A DNA stretch of 64,000 bases from Alistipes senegalensis JC50 (GTDB lineage Bacteria; Bacteroidota; Bacteroidia; Bacteroidales; Rikenellaceae), in assembly GCF_025145645.1 (NCBI RefSeq), contig NZ_CP102252.1:2108001-2172000 (forward strand), given 5' to 3'. Below are positions 34,802-44,059 of this stretch, in pieces. The position numbers and the translations under genes were made by a program. The notes under the pieces were generated by a model, which made no database searches, was not told the origin of the DNA, and saw only the letters and a list, made by a program, of their open reading frames with translations. Each line of letters begins with the position of its first letter. Within the stretch, counting starts at the first letter, position 1.

Positions 34802-34976
34802 CCTTTGTCCTGCGGCTCGTGTCCGAAATCTCTCCGTATGCCCGGAGACGGAAAAACGACGGGATTCGGCATAACCGGCAGAAAATAGGAATAATCCGTC
34901 ACTGAGCCGCTTCGAAGGCCGATTTCAGGTTACGGATTGAAACTTCGCCGGAATAAAAAATCACTTTTTTTGCAAA

Positions 34977-35010
34977 AATAAGCCGTTCGGGATAGCCCGA
35001 ACGGCTTATT
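34977..35010. terminator. Perfect 15-bp hairpin before the second SusC gene
   Basis: Arms AATAAGCCGTTCGGG (34977-34991) and CCCGAACGGCTTATT (34996-35010) are perfectly complementary with a 4-base loop. An A-rich stretch precedes and CGATTG follows. It probably ends the WG-repeat transcript and insulates the SusC promoter. Its core matches the hairpin at 33866-33892. Confidence 0.8.
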
Positions 35011-35061
35011 CGATTGTTATAATAATCGTGCGAGGCAGCCCGATTCCGCTTCGGGTGCCTC
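35011..35061 (+). promoter_or_regulatory. Palindrome and leader stem-loop upstream of SusC
   Basis: In the 297-base gap between the WG-repeat gene and SusC, an imperfect 18-bp palindrome, CGATTGTTATAATAATCG (8 of 9 positions paired), lies at 35011-35028. A stem-loop follows at 35032-35061 (GAGGCA, bulged G, CCCGA, 7-base loop, TCGGG, TGCCTC), ending 37 bases before the ATG. The first may be an operator or part of the ECF promoter. The second may be a 5' leader structure or a weak terminator. The rest of the gap shows nothing I can name. Confidence 0.4.
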
Positions 35062-35098
35062 GGCGGTTAGGTTAGTATTAATCCTTAAACTTTTGCGT

Positions 35099-38000
35099 AT
35101 GAAGAAATCTTTACCTCCGGAAAAGGAAATCAGAGAACGTTCCGGCTGCGGAACACGGATGGCGGTGAAACGGCTGCTGTGTCTTGCCGTACTGCTGATT
35201 TCCGCACTTCACGTATCCCCCCCCCTCGCTTACGGCCAGCCCAAAAAGCTCTTCACGCTCACGATTCGTGACGCTTACCTGACCGAACTTTTCCTGCAAA
35301 TCGAGAAGCAGAGCAACTATTCGTTCGTCTACCAGACGGACGACATCGAGGCGCTGGGCAAAAAGAACTTCTCGTGCGTGCGTTCCGATCTCGAAGCGAT
35401 TCTCAAACGGTGCTTCACGGGGACGGACCTCGTCTGGGAGATCACCGACGACCATGTCGTCATCCGCCACAAGGAGGGCCAGCAGGCCAAGTCGGACCGG
35501 GTGACGATCGAGGGCCGCGTGCTGGACGAGTACCGCAAGTCGCTCGCCGGCGTCTCCGTCGTGGTCAAGGGCACGCGCTATGGAACCACGACCGATGCGA
35601 AAGGCGAGTTCAAGATCGTCGCGCCCCGTCAGAAGGATATGGTCGTCCGGTTCTCGTTTATCGGCATGACGCCCCAGGAGATCAACTACGTCGAGGGCAA
35701 GAAACTGTATGTGAACCTTCAGCAGTCATCGACCGACATCGGCAACGTCGAGGTGGTCCACACGGGTTATCAGGAGCTGACGCCCCGCGAAATGGCGGCT
35801 TCGATCGTTTCGATCAAGGCCGAGAACATCTATAACCCCGGCCTTTCGACCATCGACCAGATGCTCGAAGGACAGGTTCCGGGCCTGACCTACATGCAGA
35901 GCAGCGGCCAGCTGGGAGCTGCGCCGAAACTGCGCATCCGCGGTACGACGACCGTCCTCGGTTCGCAGGAGCCCCTGTGGGTGATCGACGGCGTCGTGCA
36001 GAGCGATCCCGTGAACATAGATCCCGAGCAGATCAACGACCTCGACTTCGTGAACCTGCTGGGCAACGCCGTGTCGGGCCTGAACCCCGAGGACATCGAC
36101 CAGATCGACATCCTGAAAGATGCTTCGGCCACGGCGCTCTACGGAAAGAGCGCCTCGAACGGCGTTATCGTCGTGACGACCAAGCGCGGCAAGCAGGGCC
36201 CTCCCGTGGTCACCTACTCGTTTTCGGGCACTTTCACCCAGCGGCCCCGCTATACGGACCGTTCGGTCGATGTGATGAACTCGCTGGAGCGCACCTCGTT
36301 TTCGCGCGAGCTGATGAACAACCGGCAGGTCTATCCCAACATCACGTCGTGGCTCGGCTACGAGGCTTCCTACCGCGACTACATGAACGGCAGCATCGAC
36401 TACAACGAATTCGCACGTCAGGCGAGCTACTACGAGACGCTCAACACCGACTGGTTCGACCTGCTGATGCAGAACGCCTGGTCGCACCGCCACACGCTGA
36501 GCCTTTCGGGCGGAACCTCCAATGTCCGCTACCACGCTTCGCTGGGTATGAACAACCAGCAGGGTTCGACCCTGGGCGAGAAGAGCAAGACCTACACGGC
36601 GACGTTCAATCTGACGGGCAACTACAAGCGTTTCAAGGTGACTTTCGGCATGAACGGCTCGGTGACGGACACCGACGGCGAGCCCTCCGACCTTAAGATC
36701 AACGACTACGCCTACAACACCAGCCGTGCGGTGCCCGTCTACGATGCGGACGGCAATTACTGGTCCTATCTGAGATCGACCTCGGCGAGTGCCACCAGCA
36801 CCGGCGACTCCTATCCGTTCAATATCCTCGAAGATATGGAGAACAGCTACCGCAAGCAGAAGAACAACAGCGTGACGGCGCGTGCAGGCGTTGACTACGA
36901 CATCACCTCGACCTTGAAGATCACTTCGCTGCTCTCCTATTCCGTGTCGAACAACTACACGGGCAACTACCACGGACAGAATACCTGGTACGGGCGGACG
37001 CTCAACAAGCGGTTCAACGCTGCGACCGACTCGTGGTATTACGAGAATACGCTGCTGCCCGTCGGCGGCGAGCTGAAAGAGACCCGGACCGACCGCCGCG
37101 GCTATTCGGCGCGTGCGGCGCTCGTCTACACCGAGAAGTTCGGCAAGGACGCGCAGCACAAGATCGACGCTTCGCTGGGTACTGAAGTCTCCTCCACCAC
37201 CTACGAGGGGCTGTCGCAGACCTACCGCGGCTACGACCCCGACCGCGGCAACATCATGCAGGGAGTGACTCTCATCCAGGGTACGGGAACGGAGAATAAA
37301 GTCAATTACGATGCATACGCCGACTGGCTGCAAACGGCCGAGGCGATGGGCGTGCGCACGATCAATCGTTCGAACAACCTCGCGGCCTACATGACGCTGG
37401 GATACGGCTACATGCAGCACGCCTATTTCAGCTTCAACATGCGCAGCGACTTCTCCAACGAGTTCGGTTCGCGCGCCAATGAGCGTTTCCTGCCCACGTG
37501 GGCCCTCGCGGGACGCTGGAACATCACCGAGAACGTGTTGAAGGATGTCCGCTGGATCAATTCGATGTCGCTGCGCGCCTCGTTCGGTTCGCAGGGCAAT
37601 GTGCCGAGCGTCCCCACGCGGCTGGTGATCAAGGAGGGCGGTTACAACAAATATTTCGACTCCTATTCCAAGAGCATCAGCAAGTGGCCCAATCCCGATC
37701 TGAAGTGGGAGAAGACCTACACGACCAACATCGGTCTGGACTTCGCGCTCTTCAAGCGCAAGATCACGGGTACGATCGAGTGGTACTACCGCAAGACCAC
37801 CGACGCCTACATGAGCCAGAGCGTCTCGGAGGTCAACGGCATCACCAGCTACACGGTCAACCGCGGTACGCTCACCAACCAGGGACTCGACCTGACGCTG
37901 AACTTCACGCCGATCAACCGTCTGACGGAGGTCAACGGCGAGATCAAGGGTTTCCGCTGGCGTTTCGACCCCTCGCTGGGTTCGGTCATCAACCAGCTGA

Positions 38001-38917
38001 TCGACAAGGCCGTGCAGACGCCCGAGACGACGCTCAAACACGATAACGAGATCTATTATTCGGAGTATCTGAACGGAACGATTCACGTCGTGGGCCGTCC
38101 GATCAACGGATTCTACTCCTACCGTTTCACCGGGCTCGACGGCAAGGACGGGCGTCCGACGTTCGACAATTTCAGCCAGATGGTCACCGTCACCGATCCC
38201 CGGACCGGCGAGCAGACGGAGATCACGCGCGCCAAGTGGCTGGACGAGTATTTCGATACCAACCAGCAGCGCTACATGACCGTCATGTCCTATTCGGGCA
38301 CACGTGTCCCGACGATCCAGGGAAGCCTGCGCAATACGTTTACCTACAACAATTTCACGCTGAGCGTCAACCTGGCTTACAGCCTCGGGTCGAAAATCCG
38401 TCTGACGAAACTTTATCCCAACGTCTCGGGAATCAACGGCACCATCGCGCCGCTGCCGACGGAGAACGTCCGCCGCGAATGGCTTCGCCGCTGGCAAAAG
38501 GCGGGCGACGAGAAGTACACCAACATTCCGGGCATTCTTTCCGGACGCGAGTTCACGGAGACGCTGAGCCCCTGGTGGCAGAGCGGTGTGTCGGGAACCG
38601 ACATCAAGAATATCATGACGTATCTTTTCAAGGACGGTTTCGCCCCCAACATCTGGCAGATGTACGACTATTCGGATTCGCGCGTCGTGAGCGGCAACTA
38701 CCTGAAAATCCAGTCGATTTCGCTGCGCTACCAGCTGCCGCGGAAGTTCTGCAACAGCATCCGGATGAAATCGGGGTATCTGATGTTCACCGGCACCAAC
38801 CTCTACACGTTCGCCAATTCGCGGCTCAAAGGACAGGACCCGACCACCTCGGGCGGCTCTGCGATCGCCGTGTCGATCCGTCCGACCTACTCGTTTACGC
38901 TCAATGTCTCATTCTAA
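35099..38917 (+). CDS. SusC/RagA TonB-dependent importer with N-terminal STN signalling domain
   Basis: This protein of about 1272 aa starts at ATG 35099 (the TTG at 35093 is not needed). The long N-terminus carries the signal peptide (KRLLCLAVLLISALHVSPPLAYG). Next comes an STN domain (about residues 46-120, LFTLTIRDAYLTELFLQIEKQSNYSF) that contacts the anti-sigma factor, a CarboxypepD_reg-like domain (about 130-210), a plug (ILKDASATALYGKSASNGVI) and the barrel, ending SFTLNVSF. With SusD, a lipoprotein and three proteases downstream, it resembles the RagA peptide importer of Porphyromonas in context. A C9 tract at 35217-35225 lies in the signal-peptide codons. Confidence 0.95.
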   Translation: MKKSLPPEKEIRERSGCGTRMAVKRLLCLAVLLISALHVSPPLAYGQPKKLFTLTIRDAYLTELFLQIEKQSNYSFVYQTDDIEALGKKNFSCVRSDLEAILKRCFTGTDLVWEITDDHVVIRHKEGQQAKSDRVTIEGRVLDEYRKSLAGVSVVVKGTRYGTTTDAKGEFKIVAPRQKDMVVRFSFIGMTPQEINYVEGKKLYVNLQQSSTDIGNVEVVHTGYQELTPREMAASIVSIKAENIYNPGLSTIDQMLEGQVPGLTYMQSSGQLGAAPKLRIRGTTTVLGSQEPLWVIDGVVQSDPVNIDPEQINDLDFVNLLGNAVSGLNPEDIDQIDILKDASATALYGKSASNGVIVVTTKRGKQGPPVVTYSFSGTFTQRPRYTDRSVDVMNSLERTSFSRELMNNRQVYPNITSWLGYEASYRDYMNGSIDYNEFARQASYYETLNTDWFDLLMQNAWSHRHTLSLSGGTSNVRYHASLGMNNQQGSTLGEKSKTYTATFNLTGNYKRFKVTFGMNGSVTDTDGEPSDLKINDYAYNTSRAVPVYDADGNYWSYLRSTSASATSTGDSYPFNILEDMENSYRKQKNNSVTARAGVDYDITSTLKITSLLSYSVSNNYTGNYHGQNTWYGRTLNKRFNAATDSWYYENTLLPVGGELKETRTDRRGYSARAALVYTEKFGKDAQHKIDASLGTEVSSTTYEGLSQTYRGYDPDRGNIMQGVTLIQGTGTENKVNYDAYADWLQTAEAMGVRTINRSNNLAAYMTLGYGYMQHAYFSFNMRSDFSNEFGSRANERFLPTWALAGRWNITENVLKDVRWINSMSLRASFGSQGNVPSVPTRLVIKEGGYNKYFDSYSKSISKWPNPDLKWEKTYTTNIGLDFALFKRKITGTIEWYYRKTTDAYMSQSVSEVNGITSYTVNRGTLTNQGLDLTLNFTPINRLTEVNGEIKGFRWRFDPSLGSVINQLIDKAVQTPETTLKHDNEIYYSEYLNGTIHVVGRPINGFYSYRFTGLDGKDGRPTFDNFSQMVTVTDPRTGEQTEITRAKWLDEYFDTNQQRYMTVMSYSGTRVPTIQGSLRNTFTYNNFTLSVNLAYSLGSKIRLTKLYPNVSGINGTIAPLPTENVRREWLRRWQKAGDEKYTNIPGILSGREFTETLSPWWQSGVSGTDIKNIMTYLFKDGFAPNIWQMYDYSDSRVVSGNYLKIQSISLRYQLPRKFCNSIRMKSGYLMFTGTNLYTFANSRLKGQDPTTSGGSAIAVSIRPTYSFTLNVSF
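35217..35225 (+). repeat. C9 homopolymer in the SusC signal-peptide codons
   Basis: Nine cytosines encode the S-P-P-L segment at the end of the SusC signal peptide, about codon 41. A one-base slip would stop production of the importer and of its STN signal. It has the same length and codon phase as the tract at 2680-2688. Phase variation is an inference. Confidence 0.6.
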
Positions 38918-38930
38918 AGTACAGCCCGCT

Positions 38931-40466
38931 ATGAAAAAAATACTTGCTATTCTGTTTTCCGGGGTTCTGCTGGCCGGCCTGCCTTCGTGCGGCGACTTTC
39001 TGGAAGAGTACTCCCAGACACTCTCCTATGTGGACGATCTCTCCGATCTCGACGAACTGCTGATCGGCGGCGCCTATCTGGAGGATCGTTCCAAGGTATG
39101 CAAATATCTGTGGATTAATTATATGGACGACGACTGCAAGGAGGAGTGGTTCGGACCTAACGAGGGAAACCGTCCCATGAACTACATCCGGGGAATTTAC
39201 CTCTGGGAGCGCTATCCCTGGTGGGAGGATAAATCGGTGGTGCAGAATACGGCTAACAGAGCTCCCTACGGAGGCAACCCCTCCTGGCAGGACCTCTATG
39301 TCAAAATCGCCGTGACGAACGCCGTGATCGAGGAGGTCGAACGTTTTGCCGGGGATTCGAAGACCCGAAACCTCTACCGGCAGGTGAAGGGCAGCGCCTG
39401 TTTCCTGCGCGCGCTTTACTACTTCACGCTTACGAACCTCTGGGGGCTGCCCTATGTGGCCGAGACGGCTTCGACGGACCTGGCCGTGCCGCTGAAAACC
39501 GAGTCGGCGATCAAGGCCGGCGGTTTCGCGCGCAATTCGGTGCAGGAGCTCTACGACCAGATCGTCAAGGACCTCAAGATGGCCGTAGAGTGCTTGCAGC
39601 CCGTCGAGCGCAGCAACAAGCTCTATGCCAACGCCTCGGCGGCGCGGCTGCTGCTGGCGCGGTGCTATCTCTACATGTGCGACTGGGCCGAGGCCCGGAA
39701 ATGGGCCGGGGAAGTCATCGCCGACGTTTCGAACGCCACGTTCCGCATGTGCAACATGAACGATTTCACGTCCAGCGCTTATCAGACTGCGACTACGGCA
39801 GACCGAAGTTTGGCTTGGAGCGAGTACATTTTCCTGAACGGCTGGCAGGTCATACTTATGAATACGACCAAATGTCCGCAGCCCTCTTATTCGGACGAAC
39901 TTTACGGTTCGTATGCCAGCAACGACCTGCGGAAGAGCTACTGGTTTTTCAAGAAGTCGTCCGGAGGCAATAGCTTTTCGCATTTCCTTTTTCAGGCGAA
40001 GATCTCTTATTTCACGCCGCTGAGTTTCACGCTGCCCGAGGCTTACCTGATCGAAGCCGAGGCCGCCGCTATGGAGGACGACTGGACGGGAGCCGCCGCC
40101 GCGCTCAAGACGATTCGTGACAACCGCATCAAGACGGGAATGGAGGATGTCGCCTACGAGACCTTTACGGGACAGGAGATGATCGACTTCATCCGCGCCG
40201 AACGCCGCCGTGAGCTGGCTTTCCGCGGCTTGCGCTGGTACGACCTGCGCCGCTATGCCGTGCTGCCCAAGTATCAGCTCAAGACCACGATCCGCCATGC
40301 CGTTTACGAGTGGGGCGACAACGCCGCCGTGCTGAGCGGTTATCATGAACTGGGCGAATGGCCCGGCGACGGGGGTTGGGTGATGCCTTTCCCGACCTAT
40401 GCGTTGCAGAACAACGAGGGAATGCTGGTGGACAACGATCGTCCCGACAGAGTGCTGGTACAATAA
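38931..40466 (+). CDS. SusD/RagB-family outer-membrane lipoprotein
   Basis: This 511-aa partner of the STN-containing SusC starts at 38931 (MKKILAILFSGVLLAGLPSC, lipobox LPSC) and continues with GDFLEEYSQTLSYVDDLSDLDELL. Family motifs are CFLRALYYFTLTNLWGLPYV near residue 155, LLLARCYLYMCDWAEA, and FIRAERRRELAFRGLRWYDLRRY in the C-terminal part. The length is normal. An upstream in-frame ATG at 38904 would overlap SusC and has no signal character. The partner in the Porphyromonas system, RagB, binds peptides; the proteases downstream make a peptide or glycopeptide ligand plausible here. Confidence 0.94.
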   Translation: MKKILAILFSGVLLAGLPSCGDFLEEYSQTLSYVDDLSDLDELLIGGAYLEDRSKVCKYLWINYMDDDCKEEWFGPNEGNRPMNYIRGIYLWERYPWWEDKSVVQNTANRAPYGGNPSWQDLYVKIAVTNAVIEEVERFAGDSKTRNLYRQVKGSACFLRALYYFTLTNLWGLPYVAETASTDLAVPLKTESAIKAGGFARNSVQELYDQIVKDLKMAVECLQPVERSNKLYANASAARLLLARCYLYMCDWAEARKWAGEVIADVSNATFRMCNMNDFTSSAYQTATTADRSLAWSEYIFLNGWQVILMNTTKCPQPSYSDELYGSYASNDLRKSYWFFKKSSGGNSFSHFLFQAKISYFTPLSFTLPEAYLIEAEAAAMEDDWTGAAAALKTIRDNRIKTGMEDVAYETFTGQEMIDFIRAERRRELAFRGLRWYDLRRYAVLPKYQLKTTIRHAVYEWGDNAAVLSGYHELGEWPGDGGWVMPFPTYALQNNEGMLVDNDRPDRVLVQ

Positions 40467-40472
40467 TTTATA

Positions 40473-41435
40473 ATGAGAGAGAATATGAAAAAAGCAATAT
40501 ATGCGGCTGTCGCGGCGCTGCTCGTTGCGGGCTGCGGCAAGGACAAGGACCTGAGCCCGTCGGGGCTGGATCGGAACTGGTTCGCCGTGGAGGATTCGAG
40601 CGATCCCGTCGATCACCTCCGCTACGAAATCTATTCGCAGACGGGTATCGCCTTGTTCCGCAATGACACCATCGGCTCGATCGACCGCGGGCTCGACGCG
40701 CTGGGCAATCCCTACGTCTACTACGAGGTGCTGGACGTGAACTACGCCATCACCAGCCGTACCGAGGTCGCCACCTACGAGCTTTCCGAGGATGACGATG
40801 CCGTCATCGCGGGTCTCGAACTGATGCGCGACCGGGTGATTCCGATCCTGCCCGAGAAACTCTATCCGCGTTGTTTCCTGCTGGTCGGCCGGCTCGACAT
40901 CGACCAGAAGAAGAACCGGAAGGGCGAAGCTTCGGCTTACAGGGGGATGATGACGACGGCCGTAGGCCGCCTGAACTCCATCAAAACCATGTCCGAAGCG
41001 GAGAAGAAGCGGTTGGCTGCCGAGATCGCGGCCGAGGTCATCTCCGTGTATCTGGTCAACGAGCGCGCGACGGAGCTGGAAGATTTCTACGCCAAGGCGT
41101 ACGCCAGCACGCAGGGCGGCGATAAGATCAGTCTCTACGACTATGTTTACGACATCAAGGAGACGAATTCCAGCGCCACCAGCCCGGTTTTCAAGGACTG
41201 GAAGGAGTACGGGTTCCTGGTGTACGATACCTCGGACACCAGCTTCAACGACACCGCAGGTTCGCGGAGCTACAAGACCGTGGGACAGCGCCGCGACGTG
41301 GAGACCTTCCTGGTCGAGGTGCTGCTCGGCGACGACGACGGCTTCGGGACCACATATGCGGACTATCCGCTGATCCTGGAAAAATATGCGCTGCTCAAAG
41401 CGCTTTGGGCCGAGATCGGGGAGGAACTGCAATAA
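40473..41435 (+). CDS. SusD-linked lipoprotein of unknown function
   Basis: This 320-aa lipoprotein (AALLVAGC, then GKDKDLSPSGLDRNWFAVEDS) starts 6 bases after SusD. The opening, with D-L-x-P-S-x-L-x-x-N-W/Y-F followed by SSDPVDHLRYEIYSQTGIALFRNDTI, recalls the putative zinc-metallopeptidase lipoproteins (Peptidase_Mx1 type) often found behind SusCD pairs. However, I see no HExxH motif in the whole protein, so it may be a non-catalytic relative or a different family. A surface role in binding the substrate of the proteases encoded next is a reasonable guess. A shorter start at 40485 (MKKAIYAAV) is possible. Confidence 0.75.
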   Translation: MRENMKKAIYAAVAALLVAGCGKDKDLSPSGLDRNWFAVEDSSDPVDHLRYEIYSQTGIALFRNDTIGSIDRGLDALGNPYVYYEVLDVNYAITSRTEVATYELSEDDDAVIAGLELMRDRVIPILPEKLYPRCFLLVGRLDIDQKKNRKGEASAYRGMMTTAVGRLNSIKTMSEAEKKRLAAEIAAEVISVYLVNERATELEDFYAKAYASTQGGDKISLYDYVYDIKETNSSATSPVFKDWKEYGFLVYDTSDTSFNDTAGSRSYKTVGQRRDVETFLVEVLLGDDDGFGTTYADYPLILEKYALLKALWAEIGEELQ

Positions 41436-41457
41436 AACCAAAACTGCCGATAACTGA

Positions 41458-44046
41458 ATGAGAAACAATCTGTTGCTGGCTTTGTCGGCGTTGTGCGTGC
41501 TGTTGTGCTGCACAGCGCCGGCATCGGCCTTTTCGGACCTTCGGAAGAGGGAGTCGAAGAAAGAGCGTGCCGCCGAGGCGAAAAAGCCCGGCAAGTACGA
41601 GAAACTGTTTGAAAAAGGGGTTGAGAAGCGCGCCTCCGGGGCATTCGCCACGTTGCACAAGGTGAATGGCAAACTCTATCTCGAATTCCCGCTGGAACTG
41701 CTGGGACGCGAGATGCTGCTCTCCTCGGCGACGGTGCAGACCAGCGACAGCCGGTTCTGCATCGTGGGCTACCGGACCCGGACGCCGATGCACCTGCGCT
41801 TCACGGTCCGGGACACGCTGCTGACCATCCTCCGGGTCAACGCCCGTCCGGACCGCCCGGACGACGGAGATCCGCAGGCCGCGGCCCTCGCGGCGCAGAA
41901 CTTCGCGGACCCCGTATGGGAGGGGTGCCGGATTCTGGCCTACAACCCCGACAGTACGGCGCTCGTTTTCGATGCTACCAAACTGCTTTCGGATTGCAGC
42001 GACCCTGCGATGGAGCCCGTATCGCCCCATATCGGGACGTATGACCTCTATTTCACCCCGGACAAAAAGCTGACTTCGATTCTCGAACTGGGGGCTTACG
42101 ACAAGAGCCTTTCGGTGACCACCCGCTTTTCGGGCCGGACCAGCGTCAAGGACAAAGGTGTGGTGATGTACGAAAAATATCCGCTGACCGTCACGGCCCG
42201 GCGCACGCTGTTGCTGCTGCCCGGGAACAAGATGAAACCGCGCATCTCCGACCAGCGTGTCGGGGTGTTCCTCACCTCGAAGCAGCGGCTTCCCGACGGT
42301 TCGCCGACCGAGACCTACACGTTGGCCAACCGCTGGCGGTTGGAGCCCTCCGATCCGGCGGCTTATGCCCGCGGGGAGCGGGTGAAGCCCGTCGAGCCGA
42401 TCGTGTTCTATCTCGACAGCCTCTTCCCGCCGGCCTGGAAAGGGGCCATCCGCCGCGGCGTGCTGCGCTGGAACGACGCTTTCGGGAGGATCGGATTCGC
42501 CGATGCCGTCGAGGTGCGGGATTTCCCGGCGGACGACCCTGCGTTCGACCCCGACAACCTCGAATACTCCTGTATCCGCTATGTGCCTTCGCAGGTCGAG
42601 AACGCAATGGGGCCTTCGTGGGTTGATCCTGCGACGGGCGAGATCATCAACGCTTCGATCCTCATCTGCAACGACGTGATCCGGCTGGCTGCGGCCTGGC
42701 GCTTCTTGCAGACCGCGCAGGTCGATGAGCGGGTCCGCACGGCCGACATACCCGAAGAGCTGCTGATGGAGACCCTCAGCGGCGTGGCGGCGCACGAGGC
42801 GGGCCACTGCCTCGGACTGATGCACAACATGGCTGCCTCGTCGGCATTCCCCACCGATTCGCTCCGCTCGGCGGCCTTCACCCGCAAATACGGCATCACA
42901 CCCTCGATCATGGACTATGCACGTTTCAACTACGTGGCGCAGCCCGGGGACAAGGGGGTGCGGCTCGCGCCCTCGGACCTGGGCGTCTACGACTATTACG
43001 CTATCGAGTGGCTCTACCGCTGGTATCCGGGCGATAAGAGCGTCCGCGAGGAGCAGGCCGAGGGCGAGAAGCTGATCGACGCGAAGGAGGGCGACCCGAT
43101 GTACCGCTACGCGCCCCAGCAGGTGCTGAGCCGCTACGACCCGTCGGCCGTCGAGGAGGACCTCGGGGACGATGCCGTGAAGTCGGGCGCCTACGGCGTG
43201 AGCAACCTGAAGCTGATCGCCGCCGGCATGGACGACTGGATCGGCGGCGGCGATCCCGATTACAAGCTGCGCAAGGATCTCTTTCGGAAGATGGTCGATC
43301 AGTACCACCGCTATATCTACACGGCGATGCACAACGTGGGCGGCATCCGGCTCGACAACTCCCGCCGTTCGGTCGGGGAGGGGACGCGCTTCGTCTCCAC
43401 GCCGGCCTCGGTGCAGGAGGCTTCGCTGCGCTGGGTGCTGCGGGAACTGAGCGACTGCGACTGGCTGGTCATGAAGGCCCATGCCACGGGTTATCCGCTG
43501 GGCTATTATCAGAATTACATGCAGGAGACGCTGTTCGAGTCCATGCGCAAACGGCTGATTTCGCTGTGCGCCGGGGTGACCCTGTCGTCCTATCTGGCGC
43601 AGGAGGAGCCTTTCACGGTCGGGGACTACCTCGATGTCGTCTACGAGGAGCTGTGGGAGAATGTCGTGGGGCAGAAGCCCCTGACGCCGTCGTGCCGCAT
43701 CATGCAGCGTCACAGCATCGTCCTGCTCAACTCGAAGATCAAGGCGATGGGCGGTCACGCGCTGTTCATGCTGGCCTATGCGCCCGACGATGCGGACCTG
43801 GAACTGTTCGGCCTCGACCGGGCCGCCGCTGAGGGGAGCGCCTCGCTGGGCAAGGGGTACGGCTGGCAGCCGACGATCGACGTTGCGGCGCTCGACGAAA
43901 CGGAGACGGCCTTCTTCACCCTGCTGACGAAGCTCCGCACGCTGCTCACCGAGCGGATGCCCCGGGTGGCGGAGGACGAAAAGACCTACTACCGGGCCAT
44001 GCTTTATTCCGTGGAGCAGATGATCGGCTCCCGAAACCTGAAATAA
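41458..44046 (+). CDS. Exported zinc metalloprotease, metzincin type (first of three paralogues)
   Basis: This 862-aa protein has a signal peptide (MRNNLLLALSALCVLLCCTAPASA). It matches the large Bacteroidota metalloproteases built from DUF5118, DUF5117 and DUF4953. The zinc site HEAGHCLGLMH at residues 446-456 fits HExxHxxGxxH, and about 30 residues later SIMDYARFNYVAQPGD supplies the Met-turn typical of metzincins. The short motif KYEKLF opens the mature part and is shared by all three paralogues. It should cleave proteins or peptides in the periplasm or at the surface for uptake by the neighbouring SusCD. It lies 22 bases after the lipoprotein gene and 13 before the next paralogue. Confidence 0.9.
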   Translation: MRNNLLLALSALCVLLCCTAPASAFSDLRKRESKKERAAEAKKPGKYEKLFEKGVEKRASGAFATLHKVNGKLYLEFPLELLGREMLLSSATVQTSDSRFCIVGYRTRTPMHLRFTVRDTLLTILRVNARPDRPDDGDPQAAALAAQNFADPVWEGCRILAYNPDSTALVFDATKLLSDCSDPAMEPVSPHIGTYDLYFTPDKKLTSILELGAYDKSLSVTTRFSGRTSVKDKGVVMYEKYPLTVTARRTLLLLPGNKMKPRISDQRVGVFLTSKQRLPDGSPTETYTLANRWRLEPSDPAAYARGERVKPVEPIVFYLDSLFPPAWKGAIRRGVLRWNDAFGRIGFADAVEVRDFPADDPAFDPDNLEYSCIRYVPSQVENAMGPSWVDPATGEIINASILICNDVIRLAAAWRFLQTAQVDERVRTADIPEELLMETLSGVAAHEAGHCLGLMHNMAASSAFPTDSLRSAAFTRKYGITPSIMDYARFNYVAQPGDKGVRLAPSDLGVYDYYAIEWLYRWYPGDKSVREEQAEGEKLIDAKEGDPMYRYAPQQVLSRYDPSAVEEDLGDDAVKSGAYGVSNLKLIAAGMDDWIGGGDPDYKLRKDLFRKMVDQYHRYIYTAMHNVGGIRLDNSRRSVGEGTRFVSTPASVQEASLRWVLRELSDCDWLVMKAHATGYPLGYYQNYMQETLFESMRKRLISLCAGVTLSSYLAQEEPFTVGDYLDVVYEELWENVVGQKPLTPSCRIMQRHSIVLLNSKIKAMGGHALFMLAYAPDDADLELFGLDRAAAEGSASLGKGYGWQPTIDVAALDETETAFFTLLTKLRTLLTERMPRVAEDEKTYYRAMLYSVEQMIGSRNLK

Positions 44047-44059
44047 CCGCTTCTTCAAG

